Below are positions 8,700 to 17,724 of a stretch of 60,903 nucleotides of DNA, piece after piece. The notes below the pieces were generated by a model, which was not told the DNA's origin, ran no database searches, and saw only the letters and a program-made list of their open reading frames with translations. The position numbers and the translations under genes were made by a program. Within the stretch, counting starts at the first letter, position 1. The number at the start of each line of letters is the position of its first letter. Origin of the DNA: an uncultured Verrucomicrobiales bacterium (lineage in GTDB: Bacteria; Verrucomicrobiota; Verrucomicrobiia; Verrucomicrobiales; Akkermansiaceae); the NCBI GenBank assembly GCA_937905985.1, contig CALCWC010000129.1, positions 1 to 60,903 on the forward strand, given 5' to 3'.

Positions 8700-10091
8700 T
8701 TACTTGCCCTCGTGCGCGGTTGTGGCCACGGCAATTTCCGGGTCGGTATCGTCCAGGTGGTTGCTCCACAGATAGCGGCGGGTCTGGGCCACCAGCAGGG
8801 GGGTAAGTGCAATCAGGCTGATGAGGTTCGGCAGGGCCATGAGCGCGTTCACGCAGTCGGAGAAGTTCCACACGATGGAGCTCTTGGGAATGACGGCACC
8901 CACAAAGACCGCCGCCACCCACACCGCGCGGTAGGGGCGGATGAGCTTCACACCGCCCAGGTATTCCAGAGCGCTCTCGCCAAAGTAGGACCACCCCAGC
9001 AGCGTGGACACCACAAACGCCGCCAGGCTCACCGTCAGCATCCCGGAACCCAGCAGGCCGATGGTATTGAACGCGTGGAAGCTCAGCAGGGAGCCGTCTG
9101 CCGCAGCAATGGCGGGCTCCGCGTACAAACAGGTGGTGAGCGTGATGCCCGTGAGCGTGCAGATGACCACGGTGTCCCAGAACGGCCCGGTGGAGGCCAC
9201 CAGGGCCTGCTGCACGGCGTTGGGGGTTTGCACGGGAGCGGCCACAATGGGGGAGGAGCCCATGCCGGCCTCGTTGGAGAAGAGGCCGCGCTGCACGCCG
9301 GTGCGCATGGCCAGCATGAGCGTGGAGCCGATGAAGCCGCCCGTGGCTGCGTGCGCGCTGAACGCGCTGTCGAAAATCAACTGTATTGCCGGAAGGATGA
9401 AGTCGGCATGTGCCGCCAGCACCAATACGCAGCCCACCGCATACACCAGCGCCATGGTGGGCACGCAGGCTTTGCAGGTGTGCGCTATCCCGCGCAGCCC
9501 GCCCAGCAGCACCGCCGCCACCAGGATGCACAGCACCGTGGCCGTGGCCCAGGTGGGAATGTTCAGCGCGCTCTCCTGCAGCACGGCGGACACCGCGTTG
9601 GCCTGCGTGAGGTTGCCTATGCCGAAGGCCGCAATGGCCGTGAGCACCGCAAACACCACCGCCAGCCACTTGCAGTGCAGCCCGTGCTCCAGCACGTACA
9701 TCGGCCCGCCAACCAGGTGCCCCAGCGCGTCCACACGCCGGTAGCGGATGGCCAGCAGGCACTCCGCGTAGCGCGTGGCCATGCCCAGCAGGCCCGTCAC
9801 CATGCACCAGAACACCGCGCCCGGTCCGCCGGTGGACACCGCCACCGCCACGCCGATAATGTTGCCCGTGCCCACGTTGGCCGCCAGCGATACCATGAGC
9901 GAGGCGAAGTGGGAGATGTGCCCCTCCCCGCTGCGCTTGAAGTAGTAGGACATCGCACGGAAGAGGTAGCGCTGCGGGAAGCGCAGCACCAGCGTCAAAT
10001 ACAGGTGCGTACCCAACAGGCAGAACAGCAGGATATAGCCCCAAAGGAATCCGCTGAACCCGCCCAGAAACTCGTCGATGCCGTTTAGCAT
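8700..10091 (-). CDS. Alanine/glycine:cation symporter (AGCS family)
   Basis: This 463-residue polytopic inner-membrane protein imports small amino acids with sodium or protons. The family signature is clear: SLMVSLAANVGTGNIIGVAVAVSTGGPGAVFWCMVTGLLGMATRYAECLLA at about residues 65-115. NEAGMGSSPIVAAP also lies mid-protein, and about 10 hydrophobic segments can be seen. The length matches AlsT/DagA proteins. It has its own near-leaderless promoter and is divergent from fabF. Substrate preference among alanine, glycine and glutamine cannot be decided. Confidence 0.92.
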   Translation of the reverse strand: MLNGIDEFLGGFSGFLWGYILLFCLLGTHLYLTLVLRFPQRYLFRAMSYYFKRSGEGHISHFASLMVSLAANVGTGNIIGVAVAVSTGGPGAVFWCMVTGLLGMATRYAECLLAIRYRRVDALGHLVGGPMYVLEHGLHCKWLAVVFAVLTAIAAFGIGNLTQANAVSAVLQESALNIPTWATATVLCILVAAVLLGGLRGIAHTCKACVPTMALVYAVGCVLVLAAHADFILPAIQLIFDSAFSAHAATGGFIGSTLMLAMRTGVQRGLFSNEAGMGSSPIVAAPVQTPNAVQQALVASTGPFWDTVVICTLTGITLTTCLYAEPAIAAADGSLLSFHAFNTIGLLGSGMLTVSLAAFVVSTLLGWSYFGESALEYLGGVKLIRPYRAVWVAAVFVGAVIPKSSIVWNFSDCVNALMALPNLISLIALTPLLVAQTRRYLWSNHLDDTDPEIAVATTAHEGK

Positions 10092-10099
10092 GCGCGCGG

Positions 10100-10128
10100 A
10101 GGATAACTTCCCGCTCCCTGCATGTCAA
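10100..10128 (-). promoter_or_regulatory. Promoter of the AGCS transporter gene
   Basis: On the minus strand, TTGACA and TATCCT are 17 bases apart, and TATCCT lies 8 bases before the ATG at 10091. The predicted leader is about 2 bases. Confidence 0.65.
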
Positions 10129-10173
10129 GCGCATTCGGCCATTAGGAGCCCATTTGGGCGTTAGCGTTTGGGC

Positions 10174-10202
10174 TTGACGGTACGTGTGACGGAGGGTATG
10201 AT
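10174..10202 (+). promoter_or_regulatory. Promoter of fabF
   Basis: TTGACG (10174-10179), a 17-base spacer and TATGAT (10197-10202) put +1 at about 10209-10210, 4-5 bases before the ATG at 10214. Confidence 0.6.
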
Positions 10203-10213
10203 TGTAGGCAGCC

Positions 10214-11467
10214 ATGGCAGAACGACGAATCGTAATCACCGGGATGGGTGCTGTGACGCCCCTCGGCCTGAGCGTGGATGAAACCTGGGCGGCTATGAAA
10301 GAAGGCCGCTCCGGGATACGTCTGGTGGACACCTTTGACACCTCTGAAGTACAGGCCCGCGTGGCTGGCCAGGTTCGGGAGTTCGACCCCGCGCCGTATT
10401 TCAAGAAGGACCCCAAGGCTCCCCGCCGCTGCGACCGCTTTGAGCAGCTGGCGATGGCCGCCGCCGTTCAGGCGGTGGAGGACGCTGCGCTGGAGCCGGA
10501 GAAGGAGGATCTGACGCGCATTGGCGTGATGATCGGCTCCGGCATTGGCGGTCTGCGCATCCACGGCGAGAACATGCGGATGATGCTGGAATCCGGTCCG
10601 CGGCGTGTCTCCCCCTTCTGCATTCCGTACATGATTACCAACATGGCCAGCGGCCTGGTGGCCATGGAATACGGATTCGGCGGGCCCAACATGAGCATCT
10701 CCACCGCCTGTGCCACCTCCAACCACTCCATTGGCGAGGCTTGGCGCATCATGAAGTTCGGGGATGCCGACGTGATGCTCTGCGGTGGCTCCGAGGCCCC
10801 GGTGGAGCTCATCGGCCTGGCCGGATTCGGCAACATGCGCGCGCTTTCCACCCGCAACGACGAACCCGCCACGGCTTCCCGCCCGTATGATGTGGACCGC
10901 GACGGCTTTGTGATGAGCGAGGGCGCTGCGGTGGTGGTGCTGGAAACCCTGGAGCACGCACTGGCCCGCGGGGCGAAGATTTATGCGGAGTTGGCGGGCT
11001 ACGGCCTGAGCTGCGATGCCTACCACCTGACCTCCCCCATGCCGGAGGGCGAAGGCGCCAGCCGCTGCATGGAGTCTGCCATGCAGCACGCCGGCGTCAA
11101 ACCGGAACAGGTGGACTACATCAACACCCACGGCACCTCCACAAGCATGGGAGATGTCTGTGAGGTCAAGGCCATCAAGCGCACGTTCGGCGCGCACGCC
11201 AAGGACAGCCTGGTGGTCAGCTCCACCAAGTCCATGACCGGCCACCTGCTGGGTGCGGCCGGTGGTGTGGAGCTTATTGCCTGCGTGAAGGCCATCCAGG
11301 ACAATTTCATTCCGCCCACCATCAACGTGTTCAACCAGGATCCCGAGTGCGACCTCGACGTCTGCCCCAACCAGGGACGCGCGCACAAGGTGGATGTGGC
11401 GCTCAGCAACTCCTTCGGCTTCGGCGGCCATAACGCCACCCTTGTCGTCAAGCGCTTCTCCGAGTAA
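10214..11467 (+). CDS. fabF: Beta-ketoacyl-ACP synthase II
   Basis: FabF condenses malonyl-ACP with acyl-ACP in type II fatty-acid elongation. The 417-residue protein has the full thiolase-fold signature. The nucleophile is Cys166 in STACATSNHSIGEAW, and the catalytic histidines are His306 in NTHGTSTS and His344 in MTGHLLGAAGG. This Cys-His-His set matches elongating KAS enzymes. The start VITGMGAVTPLG is typical. No other fab gene is adjacent; the gene downstream encodes a small membrane protein and then recR, in the same direction with a 21-base gap, so a short mixed operon is likely. Confidence 0.97.
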   Translation: MAERRIVITGMGAVTPLGLSVDETWAAMKEGRSGIRLVDTFDTSEVQARVAGQVREFDPAPYFKKDPKAPRRCDRFEQLAMAAAVQAVEDAALEPEKEDLTRIGVMIGSGIGGLRIHGENMRMMLESGPRRVSPFCIPYMITNMASGLVAMEYGFGGPNMSISTACATSNHSIGEAWRIMKFGDADVMLCGGSEAPVELIGLAGFGNMRALSTRNDEPATASRPYDVDRDGFVMSEGAAVVVLETLEHALARGAKIYAELAGYGLSCDAYHLTSPMPEGEGASRCMESAMQHAGVKPEQVDYINTHGTSTSMGDVCEVKAIKRTFGAHAKDSLVVSSTKSMTGHLLGAAGGVELIACVKAIQDNFIPPTINVFNQDPECDLDVCPNQGRAHKVDVALSNSFGFGGHNATLVVKRFSE

Positions 11468-11488
11468 ACGGCGGCGCCACCCACCCGC

Positions 11489-12010
11489 ATGTCTCCCCGA
11501 ATCCCAGACTCCTTCAAGGCGCGCGCGGCGCGGCTGGTGGACTATCTGGCCCCGGCGCGGCGGCGTGGGAGCTGGGACCGCCTGCTGCTGGAGTGGGCGG
11601 CGCTGAGCCTCTGTGTGCTGGCGCTGGTGCTGCTGCTCATGCGGTGCGGGGTGGTGGACGAGCTGGGGTTGCAGCAGGTGCGCTTCCTGGCAGGCTCGCC
11701 GTTCTACATGAGTGCGCTGGAGGCACAGAGGGATTTGCTGGGCATGGGCGGCATCTTCTGTATCTGCGTGTTGGTCACGCTGTATATTTCCCTTCTGCTG
11801 CTGCGGGAGAAGTTGTTTGTGCAGCGGGTGCTGTATGCGCTGCTGGCGCTGGTGGCGCTGGCGCTGCCGGGCGTTTTGTGCGTGTTGTGGCACGGTGTGC
11901 TGAACATGGGCGCGCCGGTTCTGTGCGTGCTGCTGGCCTGGCTGGGTGTGGAGCTCAAGCCGCTGGTGAAATCCCTGTACTACCGCTTCCTGCGGCCCAA
12001 CCTCCCATGA
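11489..12010 (+). CDS. Small membrane protein of unknown function
   Basis: The protein has 173 residues and four hydrophobic stretches: about 31-55 (LEWAALSLCVLALVLLLM), 87-108 (GIFCICVLVTLYISLLLL), 112-133 (VLYALLALVALALPGVLC) and 136-156. The N-terminus is basic and cytosolic by the positive-inside rule. I do not recognise a family. Its TGA overlaps the ATG of recR by four bases (ATGA), which implies translational coupling. Confidence 0.65.
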   Translation: MSPRIPDSFKARAARLVDYLAPARRRGSWDRLLLEWAALSLCVLALVLLLMRCGVVDELGLQQVRFLAGSPFYMSALEAQRDLLGMGGIFCICVLVTLYISLLLLREKLFVQRVLYALLALVALALPGVLCVLWHGVLNMGAPVLCVLLAWLGVELKPLVKSLYYRFLRPNLP

Positions 12011-12621
12011 AGCCGCAGGAATACCCATCTGCCGTGCTGGAGCTCATCTCCTCCCTCAAGCGCATGCCCGGCGTGGGCAGCCGCGGCGCGGAGCGTCTCG
12101 CCCTTTGGTTCCTCCAGCAGGGCAGGCAGGATGCCCGCTCCCTCGCCGCCGCCCTGGTGCAGGCGGCAGACACCGTCTCCACCTGCCCGGAATGCGGTTT
12201 CTTTGCTCCCAACGGCGAGACTTGCGCCGCCTGCAGCGACCCCGCGCGCGACACCAACCTGCTGTGCGTGGTGGAGCAACCCACGGATGTGCTGCCCATT
12301 GAGCGCTCCGGCGCGTTCCGCGGGCTGTACCATTGCCTGGGCGGCAAAATTTCCCCGTTGGACGGCGTGATGCCGGAGGACCTTTCCATTGACAAGCTGC
12401 TGCAGCGCGTGGGCAGCCGCCCCGGCTGCGAGGTGGTGCTGGCCGTGGGCAGCGATGTGGAGGGTGAGGCCACCGCGCTCTACCTTGCCAACCAGCTTTC
12501 CCCCCTCGATTGCCGCGTTTCACGGATTGCCCAGGGCATGCCCGCAGGTGCCGGCCTCAGCCATGCAGATGCCGTCACCCTCATGCGCGCCATGCAGGGC
12601 CGCAAGAGCATGAACGACTAG
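12007..12621 (+). CDS. recR: Recombination mediator protein RecR
   Basis: RecR works with RecO (and RecF) to load RecA on single-stranded DNA during gap repair. The 204-residue length is standard. The helix-hairpin-helix region is SLKRMPGVGSRGAERLALWFL. The C4 zinc finger is CPECGFFAPNGETCAAC. The Toprim domain starts at LCVVEQPTDVLPIERSGAFRGLYHCLGG and contains the SDVEGEATALYL block near the C-terminal end. The ATG overlaps the preceding stop, which fixes the start, although the frame is open well upstream. Confidence 0.97.
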   Translation: MKPQEYPSAVLELISSLKRMPGVGSRGAERLALWFLQQGRQDARSLAAALVQAADTVSTCPECGFFAPNGETCAACSDPARDTNLLCVVEQPTDVLPIERSGAFRGLYHCLGGKISPLDGVMPEDLSIDKLLQRVGSRPGCEVVLAVGSDVEGEATALYLANQLSPLDCRVSRIAQGMPAGAGLSHADAVTLMRAMQGRKSMND

Positions 12622-12626
12622 GGTGC

Positions 12627-13112
12627 TCAATTCCCCTGTGCGGTGCGGCGGTACGGGCCGTCGCCCACGGATAGCACCTGCACACGCACGTTTTCCAGAC
12701 CCTTGCCGTGGAACCCCAATTGCTTGGCCACCAGGCTGCTGACGTCGATGAGGCGTCCGGCGATATACGGCCCGCGGTCCGCCACGCGCGCCACCACGCT
12801 GCGCCCGTTGGAGAGGTTGGTGATGCGTACCATGCAGGGCAGGGGCAGCGTGCGGTGCGCCGCATACATTTGGTCCTTGTACAACCGCTGGCCAATCGCG
12901 CCGCGGTCCCCGTCCGCCTCGTAGTGCGAGGCCACGCCGCACTGGTCGTACCGCAGGGCGGCATCTATCCCCATGGGCACGAAATGGTTGCCGCGCACGG
13001 TGTACGGCGCCATCTTGTAGCCCTTGTACGGCTCAAAGGCGTGGTGCTGCGTGCATGCCGCCAATGCCAGCGCCACCGCGCCGCCAACCATTGCCTGTGT
13101 CAACCGCTCCAT
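12627..13112 (-). CDS. rlpA: RlpA-family lipoprotein (septal ring lytic transglycosylase-like)
   Basis: The 161-residue protein begins with a lipoprotein signal (AVALALAACTQ, lipobox LAAC). The double-psi beta-barrel domain reads ASHYEADGDRGAIGQRL, AHRTLPLPCMVRITNLSNGRSVVARVADRGPYIAGRLIDVS and LGFHGKGLENVRVQVL. RlpA proteins cleave peptidoglycan strands lacking stem peptides or act structurally at the septum. The barrel Asp (DRGPY) is present, and the usual C-terminal SPOR domain is absent. Unlike many genes here it has a good Shine-Dalgarno (AAGGTGG) just before the ATG. It converges on recR with a 5-base gap. Confidence 0.88.
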   Translation of the reverse strand: MERLTQAMVGGAVALALAACTQHHAFEPYKGYKMAPYTVRGNHFVPMGIDAALRYDQCGVASHYEADGDRGAIGQRLYKDQMYAAHRTLPLPCMVRITNLSNGRSVVARVADRGPYIAGRLIDVSSLVAKQLGFHGKGLENVRVQVLSVGDGPYRRTAQGN

Positions 13113-13218
13113 TTCACCACCTTACCACAACCTTCCCACGCTTGCAAGCCGGCCGCCACTCGCTTTTGGTCATATTGATGCAAACATTCGGTGAAAGCGG
13201 TACATTGGAAGAAATCCA

Positions 13219-13245
13219 CCCCGCCTGGCGATGTGCCGGGCGGGG
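13219..13245 (-). terminator. Terminator of the PEP-CTERM protease operon
   Basis: The hairpin CCCCGCC-T-GGC, loop GATGT, GCC-G-GGCGGGG lies about 30 bases beyond the stop of the minus-strand gene at 13274. The rest of 13113-13273 shows no gene. Confidence 0.6.
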
Positions 13246-13273
13246 CGTGGGGATGATTTTCTTTGGTGGGGAG

Positions 13274-15424
13274 TCACTTTCTCCTGCGGCGGGCGCAGAG
13301 GGCTGCCAGGGCCAGCAGACTCAGCGTGCCGGTGGCGGGTTCGGGGACAGAGCTCGCCGATCCGTAACTGCCTTTCAGCGTAAGCACGCCGCCGTTCATG
13401 CTGTACTGCATGTTGCGCAGGTAGCTGTCCAGGCTGCTGCCGGCGGCAAGAGCCCCGGTGGAGGCGCCTTCTTCGCCGGCGGCGAAGAAATGCGTTTGCA
13501 AGGCAAGCTGCTCCAGCAGGGCGGAGTTGAATACACCTACGTTGTCAATCCCGGCGACGATGTCCATGGAGAAGTTGCCCTCCTGTCCGCTTATCAATTC
13601 CGTGAGGGCATTGTTGCCCAGATTGATGCATATTCTGCTGTCTGCGCCGAGCGTGAGCGCATTTGTATCGCCGACCATGTTGATGTTGGAATACACGCCG
13701 TTGCTCCAGCCTGCGCCATCCTTATCAGCCGCGTTCCAACCGTCCACGCTGAACACAATGTCGCCCAGGGTCACGGCAAGGTCGCCCGTGTAGGTCTGCT
13801 GGCCGGGGGATTTGCCCACGATGAGCGTACCACCGTCCACGGTGACATTCGCAAATGTGCCACTGCCCTTGAGGGTAGCCCCTGTCTTCACGGTTGAAGT
13901 CAGAGCCATCACACCGTCATTGGTGTGGGTGCCTGCTTCCAATGTGAGTGTAACGGCTGAGCCGGACTTGCTTTCCACCTGACCAGCAGAGAACACGTTG
14001 AGCACCGTCTCCCCGCCAATGGTGGCACTTTCACCGAATACGAAGTGGCCCTCCTTCACGTTGACGGCACCCTTCAGGCTCAAGGTTTCCGTTACCTCAG
14101 CAGTACCTGTGCCAGTCTTGTCCAAGTTGCCTTCGCCCGTGAGTGTGCCGAAACTGGCGGTGTTGCTCCCTGTCACCTCCAACTCGTTTCCGGACTGCGT
14201 GGAGATTTGGAGGGTTCCTGCAATAGTTGCTGTGCGGTCTATTTTCAGGGTGCGAGTGTCGTCCCCGGTCTCGGAGGCCAGGAATGAAATGGTGCCGGTG
14301 GTGCTGCCGCCGCCGTCCAGTTTCTCTCTTCCCTCTTTGCAGTCCACCAGGGAGAGCGTGCCGCTGTGAAGCTTGATGTCTCCCGTGGTCACCTTCTCCT
14401 TGCTATCAACAAGCCTGCTGTCCTCAGAGTTGTAGTGGTATATATAGGGCGTCACGGGGCTGTCCTTTTCATCCGCGCTGCGCAGGTCGTATTCCAGAGC
14501 AAACTCCTGGTTGCCGTCGATGATGAGGTTGCAGTAGTGGGAGAACATGTCATCCGTGCGCGTGCCGTTGCGCACCACATCGTAGTCGTTGAAGTGGATG
14601 CCAGTGGTGTGGATGCCATACAGGTAGAGTACCAATCCTCCGACAGCACCATTCACGTACAAATAGCGTCCATCATCCCCTGTGGTTGCATCGCCTCGTA
14701 CTAGTTTGTCTTGGGGGTATGGGTCCGCAGTATTGTTGTTATCCGTCCAGAAGAAATTGGTATCTGTGGAGAATGTTCCAGTATTCTCGTCGTAGTTCAC
14801 GCCGTAGACTGTCATGACATGCGTTCCTGTAGCAAAGGCAAAACAGTCGCCATTGTCAAAGCCGTCGGCCAGCCATTTTGCGGCTCCTGCAAAATTATGG
14901 CCGTTGTTGCCGGAAACGTAGTAGGTGCTCACTAGCCCGCCCTCGGGCAAGAAATCCTTCTGCCCGTGGTAGTTGTAGATACTGTATTCTGCACCGGCAA
15001 TGCGGTTGTAGTATCCCTTGGCTTGGAGACCTTGCTCAGTTCGACTATCATAGCTACACTGTATCGTTTCTCCATGAATCCAGTGCTGGATGGTAGCCGG
15101 AGCCCAGCCCCCGTGGTTGCCCCAGTTCAGGCGCACCTCTTCCCATACCTCGTAACCGCGCGGCGTTCCGTTTGGGATGATGATGGCCCCGTTCTCCTCT
15201 ACCCGGTCTTGCCACCAGGCAATGAGGTTGGCTGCGGATGCAGCCCAGCACAGTTGGGAATCGTCTCCGTATACAGCATTGTGTTTGTAGGATGTGTAGG
15301 CTCCCGTGGCCATTCCGGTTGTCAAGTCGCACGTTACGCCGTCTGCCCAGTGAATCGTTGCGGAGCATGGGACAGAAGCGTACAGGACCCCCAGAAGGGC
15401 GGCTATGGCAAGTGTTTTCTTCAT
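13274..15424 (-). CDS. IdeS/Mac-like cysteine endopeptidase with beta-strand repeats and PEP-CTERM anchor (copy 1)
   Basis: This is a 716-residue secreted protein. After a signal peptide (1-22), residues 30-300 resemble the IdeS/Mac-1 (peptidase C66) fold. The likely nucleophile is Cys59 in QLCWAASAANLIAWWQ (compare LCGAATAGNMLHWW in IdeS). His202 lies in THVMTVYGVNYD and Asp228 in FFWTDNNN. Residues 350-600 are serine/threonine/glycine-rich autotransporter-associated beta-strand repeats (LTGEGNLDKTGTGT, LKGSGTFANVTVDGGTLIVG). The C-terminus VPEPATGTLSLLALAALCARRRRK is a PEP-CTERM signal for exosortase. It lies 28 bases after its paralogue, probably in one operon. The cleaved substrate is unknown. 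Confidence 0.8.
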   Translation of the reverse strand: MKKTLAIAALLGVLYASVPCSATIHWADGVTCDLTTGMATGAYTSYKHNAVYGDDSQLCWAASAANLIAWWQDRVEENGAIIIPNGTPRGYEVWEEVRLNWGNHGGWAPATIQHWIHGETIQCSYDSRTEQGLQAKGYYNRIAGAEYSIYNYHGQKDFLPEGGLVSTYYVSGNNGHNFAGAAKWLADGFDNGDCFAFATGTHVMTVYGVNYDENTGTFSTDTNFFWTDNNNTADPYPQDKLVRGDATTGDDGRYLYVNGAVGGLVLYLYGIHTTGIHFNDYDVVRNGTRTDDMFSHYCNLIIDGNQEFALEYDLRSADEKDSPVTPYIYHYNSEDSRLVDSKEKVTTGDIKLHSGTLSLVDCKEGREKLDGGGSTTGTISFLASETGDDTRTLKIDRTATIAGTLQISTQSGNELEVTGSNTASFGTLTGEGNLDKTGTGTAEVTETLSLKGAVNVKEGHFVFGESATIGGETVLNVFSAGQVESKSGSAVTLTLEAGTHTNDGVMALTSTVKTGATLKGSGTFANVTVDGGTLIVGKSPGQQTYTGDLAVTLGDIVFSVDGWNAADKDGAGWSNGVYSNINMVGDTNALTLGADSRICINLGNNALTELISGQEGNFSMDIVAGIDNVGVFNSALLEQLALQTHFFAAGEEGASTGALAAGSSLDSYLRNMQYSMNGGVLTLKGSYGSASSVPEPATGTLSLLALAALCARRRRK

Positions 15425-15452
15425 TGTTTGTCGAATGTTGATTTAGTAGGAC

Positions 15453-17510
15453 TTATTTCCTCCTGCGGCGGGCGCAGAGGCCAGCAAGGGCCAGCAGGGA
15501 AAGCGTGCCGGTGGCGGGTTCCGGAACGGCGGGAGTAGCGCCGCTTATCCCGGTGGTGAGCACAAGCGCATTATCCACCATCTTGTAGGAGAACTGCGGA
15601 GCATTCAGCTCTGGGAGCCCCTTTGTCCCGGCTCCATCCTCAAGGGAGAGCTCAAAGCTGGTCTGCTCAGCCAGGGCGGCCAACTGTTCCTCCGTGAACG
15701 CACCCGACTTCAGCTCGGTGGCCAAGGTAAGCTCCAGCGTGCCGTTGGCGGTGGTGAGGCTGTTGGCCGCATCTGCACTCAGGGCAATCACAATTTCGCC
15801 ATTTTCGTTGACGACAAACTCGTTCCCACGCATATTGATGGTGGAATAGGTGCCGGAAGCCCAGCCCGTGTTCTCGCCCTCGCTGGCTTCCTCGAACCCG
15901 GACACGCAGAACACCAGCTTGCCGCTGTTGAGAGTAAGCGCACCCTCATAGTCCTGATGACCAGGGGAGTTGCCCACGATGAGCGTACCTCCGTCTACAG
16001 TTACGGCGGCAAAGGTGCCGCTGCCCTTGAGGGTGGCTCCCGTTTTCACCGTGGTAGTCAGAGCCAATACGCCATCGTTGACTTGCACACCAGAGGTAAT
16101 AGTGAGGGTGATGTCCTGACCCTCTGCACCTTGCACGTGGGCTCCGTCAGAGACGGTAAGTCGAGTATTGCCTGTGAGAACTACGTTCTTGCCGAAAATG
16201 AAGTCGCCTTCCTTCACGCGGATCTCACCCTGGAGCTCCACGGTATCCGTCACCTTTGCTGCACCCTTGCCAGTCTTGTCCAGATTGCCCTCACCCGAGA
16301 GCGAGCCGAAGGTGGCGGTGTTACTCTCAGTCACTTCCAGCTTGTTTCCGTCTGCGGTGTTAATCTGAATAGTGTCCGCGATCGCACCGCTTCTGTCCAC
16401 TGTCAAAGTACGCTTGGCTCCTGCCTTGGTAGGGGCGTCAAAGGACAGCGTGCCCTCCGTGCTGCCTCCCTTGTCAAACTCTTGTTTCTCCGCCGTGCTG
16501 TCTATCAGGGTCAAATGCCCGGATTTCAGGGAAATATCACCTGTGCGCAAACGCGAGCCGTCTTCTGCAAGTGCCTCAACGGGGCTATCCTCGGCCTGGG
16601 CATTGCGCAGGTCGTACTTCAAGCTGTAATTTGCGCCATCCACCTCCAAGTTCAGGTAGTGGGAGAATAAGTCCTCCTCCCCTTCCTTGCCCGTCATGGA
16701 CACGGTGTAGGTATCGAACTGAATACCACGGGAGCGCATTCCGTAAAAATGATTGATGTAGCCACCATAACCGATAAGAGAACCGTACAGGTAGCGCTCC
16801 CCGCTTAATCCGGATTCGCTCACATGACCGTCTCCGCGTGCAGGCTTGTTATTGTCGGAATACCACATGCGGCACAGCAATCCCTTTTCGTCCACCTCCA
16901 CGCCATATACAGTCATGGCGTGGTTGTTCGTACCGAAGGTAAAGCCCCAGCCATCTTGGATGGCGGTCACAAGCTGCTCCGTAACATCTGCCATGGGTAC
17001 ATCCTCGGAGTCTATGTTGGTGGTCATGCAATAGGAGGGCCTTTCCGAGCCGTCGAACGCGTAATGAGCGCCTATCAGATGGCTGTAATAGCCTTTGTAC
17101 TCCACACCTTTATCGGTCATGTAATTTTCGGGAGCGGCGTACTGGCTGTCTCCTTCAAGCCAGTGTTGCATCACACGCCCTCCCACCAAGGCGCGGTTCT
17201 TCCACATCAGGCGAACATCTTCCCACACCGCAAGCCCTCGCGGGGCCTCGTCCGGCACAATGACGGCGCCATTGCGTTCCACTTCATCCTGCCACCAAGC
17301 AATCACGTTGGACGCGGAAACAGCTGAACACATGAGGTGGTCTTCAGCGTTCACCCCGGATGAGGGTGTATGCTTATACGCCGTATATCCGCCTGTAATG
17401 GTGCTGGTCGCCTCATCGTAGGTTACGCCTGTAACCCAGTATTGTCCTGGCTCCACAGCTTCCAGAGAGCCCAACCCCAGTATCATTATCAGGGCAAGTG
17501 TTTTTTTCAT
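15453..17510 (-). CDS. IdeS/Mac-like cysteine endopeptidase with beta-strand repeats and PEP-CTERM anchor (copy 2)
   Basis: This 685-residue protein is a paralogue of the next gene, with the same order of parts. A signal peptide (1-19) is followed by the peptidase region, with Cys61 in LMCSAVSASNVIAWWQ, His197 in NNHAMTVYGVEVD and Asp219 in MWYSDNNK. Beta-strand repeats follow at about 330-560 (LSGEGNLDKTGKGAAKVTDT, LKGSGTFAAVTVDGGTLIVG). The C-terminus is VPEPATGTLSLLALAGLCARRRRK. The N-terminal domains have diverged more than the repeats and the anchor, so the two enzymes may cut different targets. It is the promoter-proximal gene of the pair and has an operator-like palindrome in its promoter. 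Confidence 0.8.
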   Translation of the reverse strand: MKKTLALIMILGLGSLEAVEPGQYWVTGVTYDEATSTITGGYTAYKHTPSSGVNAEDHLMCSAVSASNVIAWWQDEVERNGAVIVPDEAPRGLAVWEDVRLMWKNRALVGGRVMQHWLEGDSQYAAPENYMTDKGVEYKGYYSHLIGAHYAFDGSERPSYCMTTNIDSEDVPMADVTEQLVTAIQDGWGFTFGTNNHAMTVYGVEVDEKGLLCRMWYSDNNKPARGDGHVSESGLSGERYLYGSLIGYGGYINHFYGMRSRGIQFDTYTVSMTGKEGEEDLFSHYLNLEVDGANYSLKYDLRNAQAEDSPVEALAEDGSRLRTGDISLKSGHLTLIDSTAEKQEFDKGGSTEGTLSFDAPTKAGAKRTLTVDRSGAIADTIQINTADGNKLEVTESNTATFGSLSGEGNLDKTGKGAAKVTDTVELQGEIRVKEGDFIFGKNVVLTGNTRLTVSDGAHVQGAEGQDITLTITSGVQVNDGVLALTTTVKTGATLKGSGTFAAVTVDGGTLIVGNSPGHQDYEGALTLNSGKLVFCVSGFEEASEGENTGWASGTYSTINMRGNEFVVNENGEIVIALSADAANSLTTANGTLELTLATELKSGAFTEEQLAALAEQTSFELSLEDGAGTKGLPELNAPQFSYKMVDNALVLTTGISGATPAVPEPATGTLSLLALAGLCARRRRK

Positions 17511-17568
17511 TGTTATTTTTGGTTTCTATGTTGGTGATGTGCGGAGCCTATACCCCGAAGGAGCCGTT

Positions 17569-17598
17569 AGACTACAGTATTTGGAATACTGATGTCAA
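17569..17598 (-). promoter_or_regulatory. Protease-operon promoter with palindromic operator in the spacer
   Basis: On the minus strand TTGACA (17593-17598) and TAGTCT (17569-17574) are 18 bases apart. The spacer contains the perfect palindrome CAGTATT-TGG-AATACTG (17575-17591), where a repressor would block RNA polymerase. The leader is about 52 bases and lacks a Shine-Dalgarno. Confidence 0.7.
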
Positions 17599-17724
17599 GG
17601 CAAGATTTCATTTTTCTTCGCCAGTATGAAAAAAACGGCCTGCTTCCTACACGTACGGCAAGAGTCCGGAATTGCTCCCAACATCCCTAATGTTTTCAAT
17701 ATCAACGATTCCCCCGGTGCGTTA

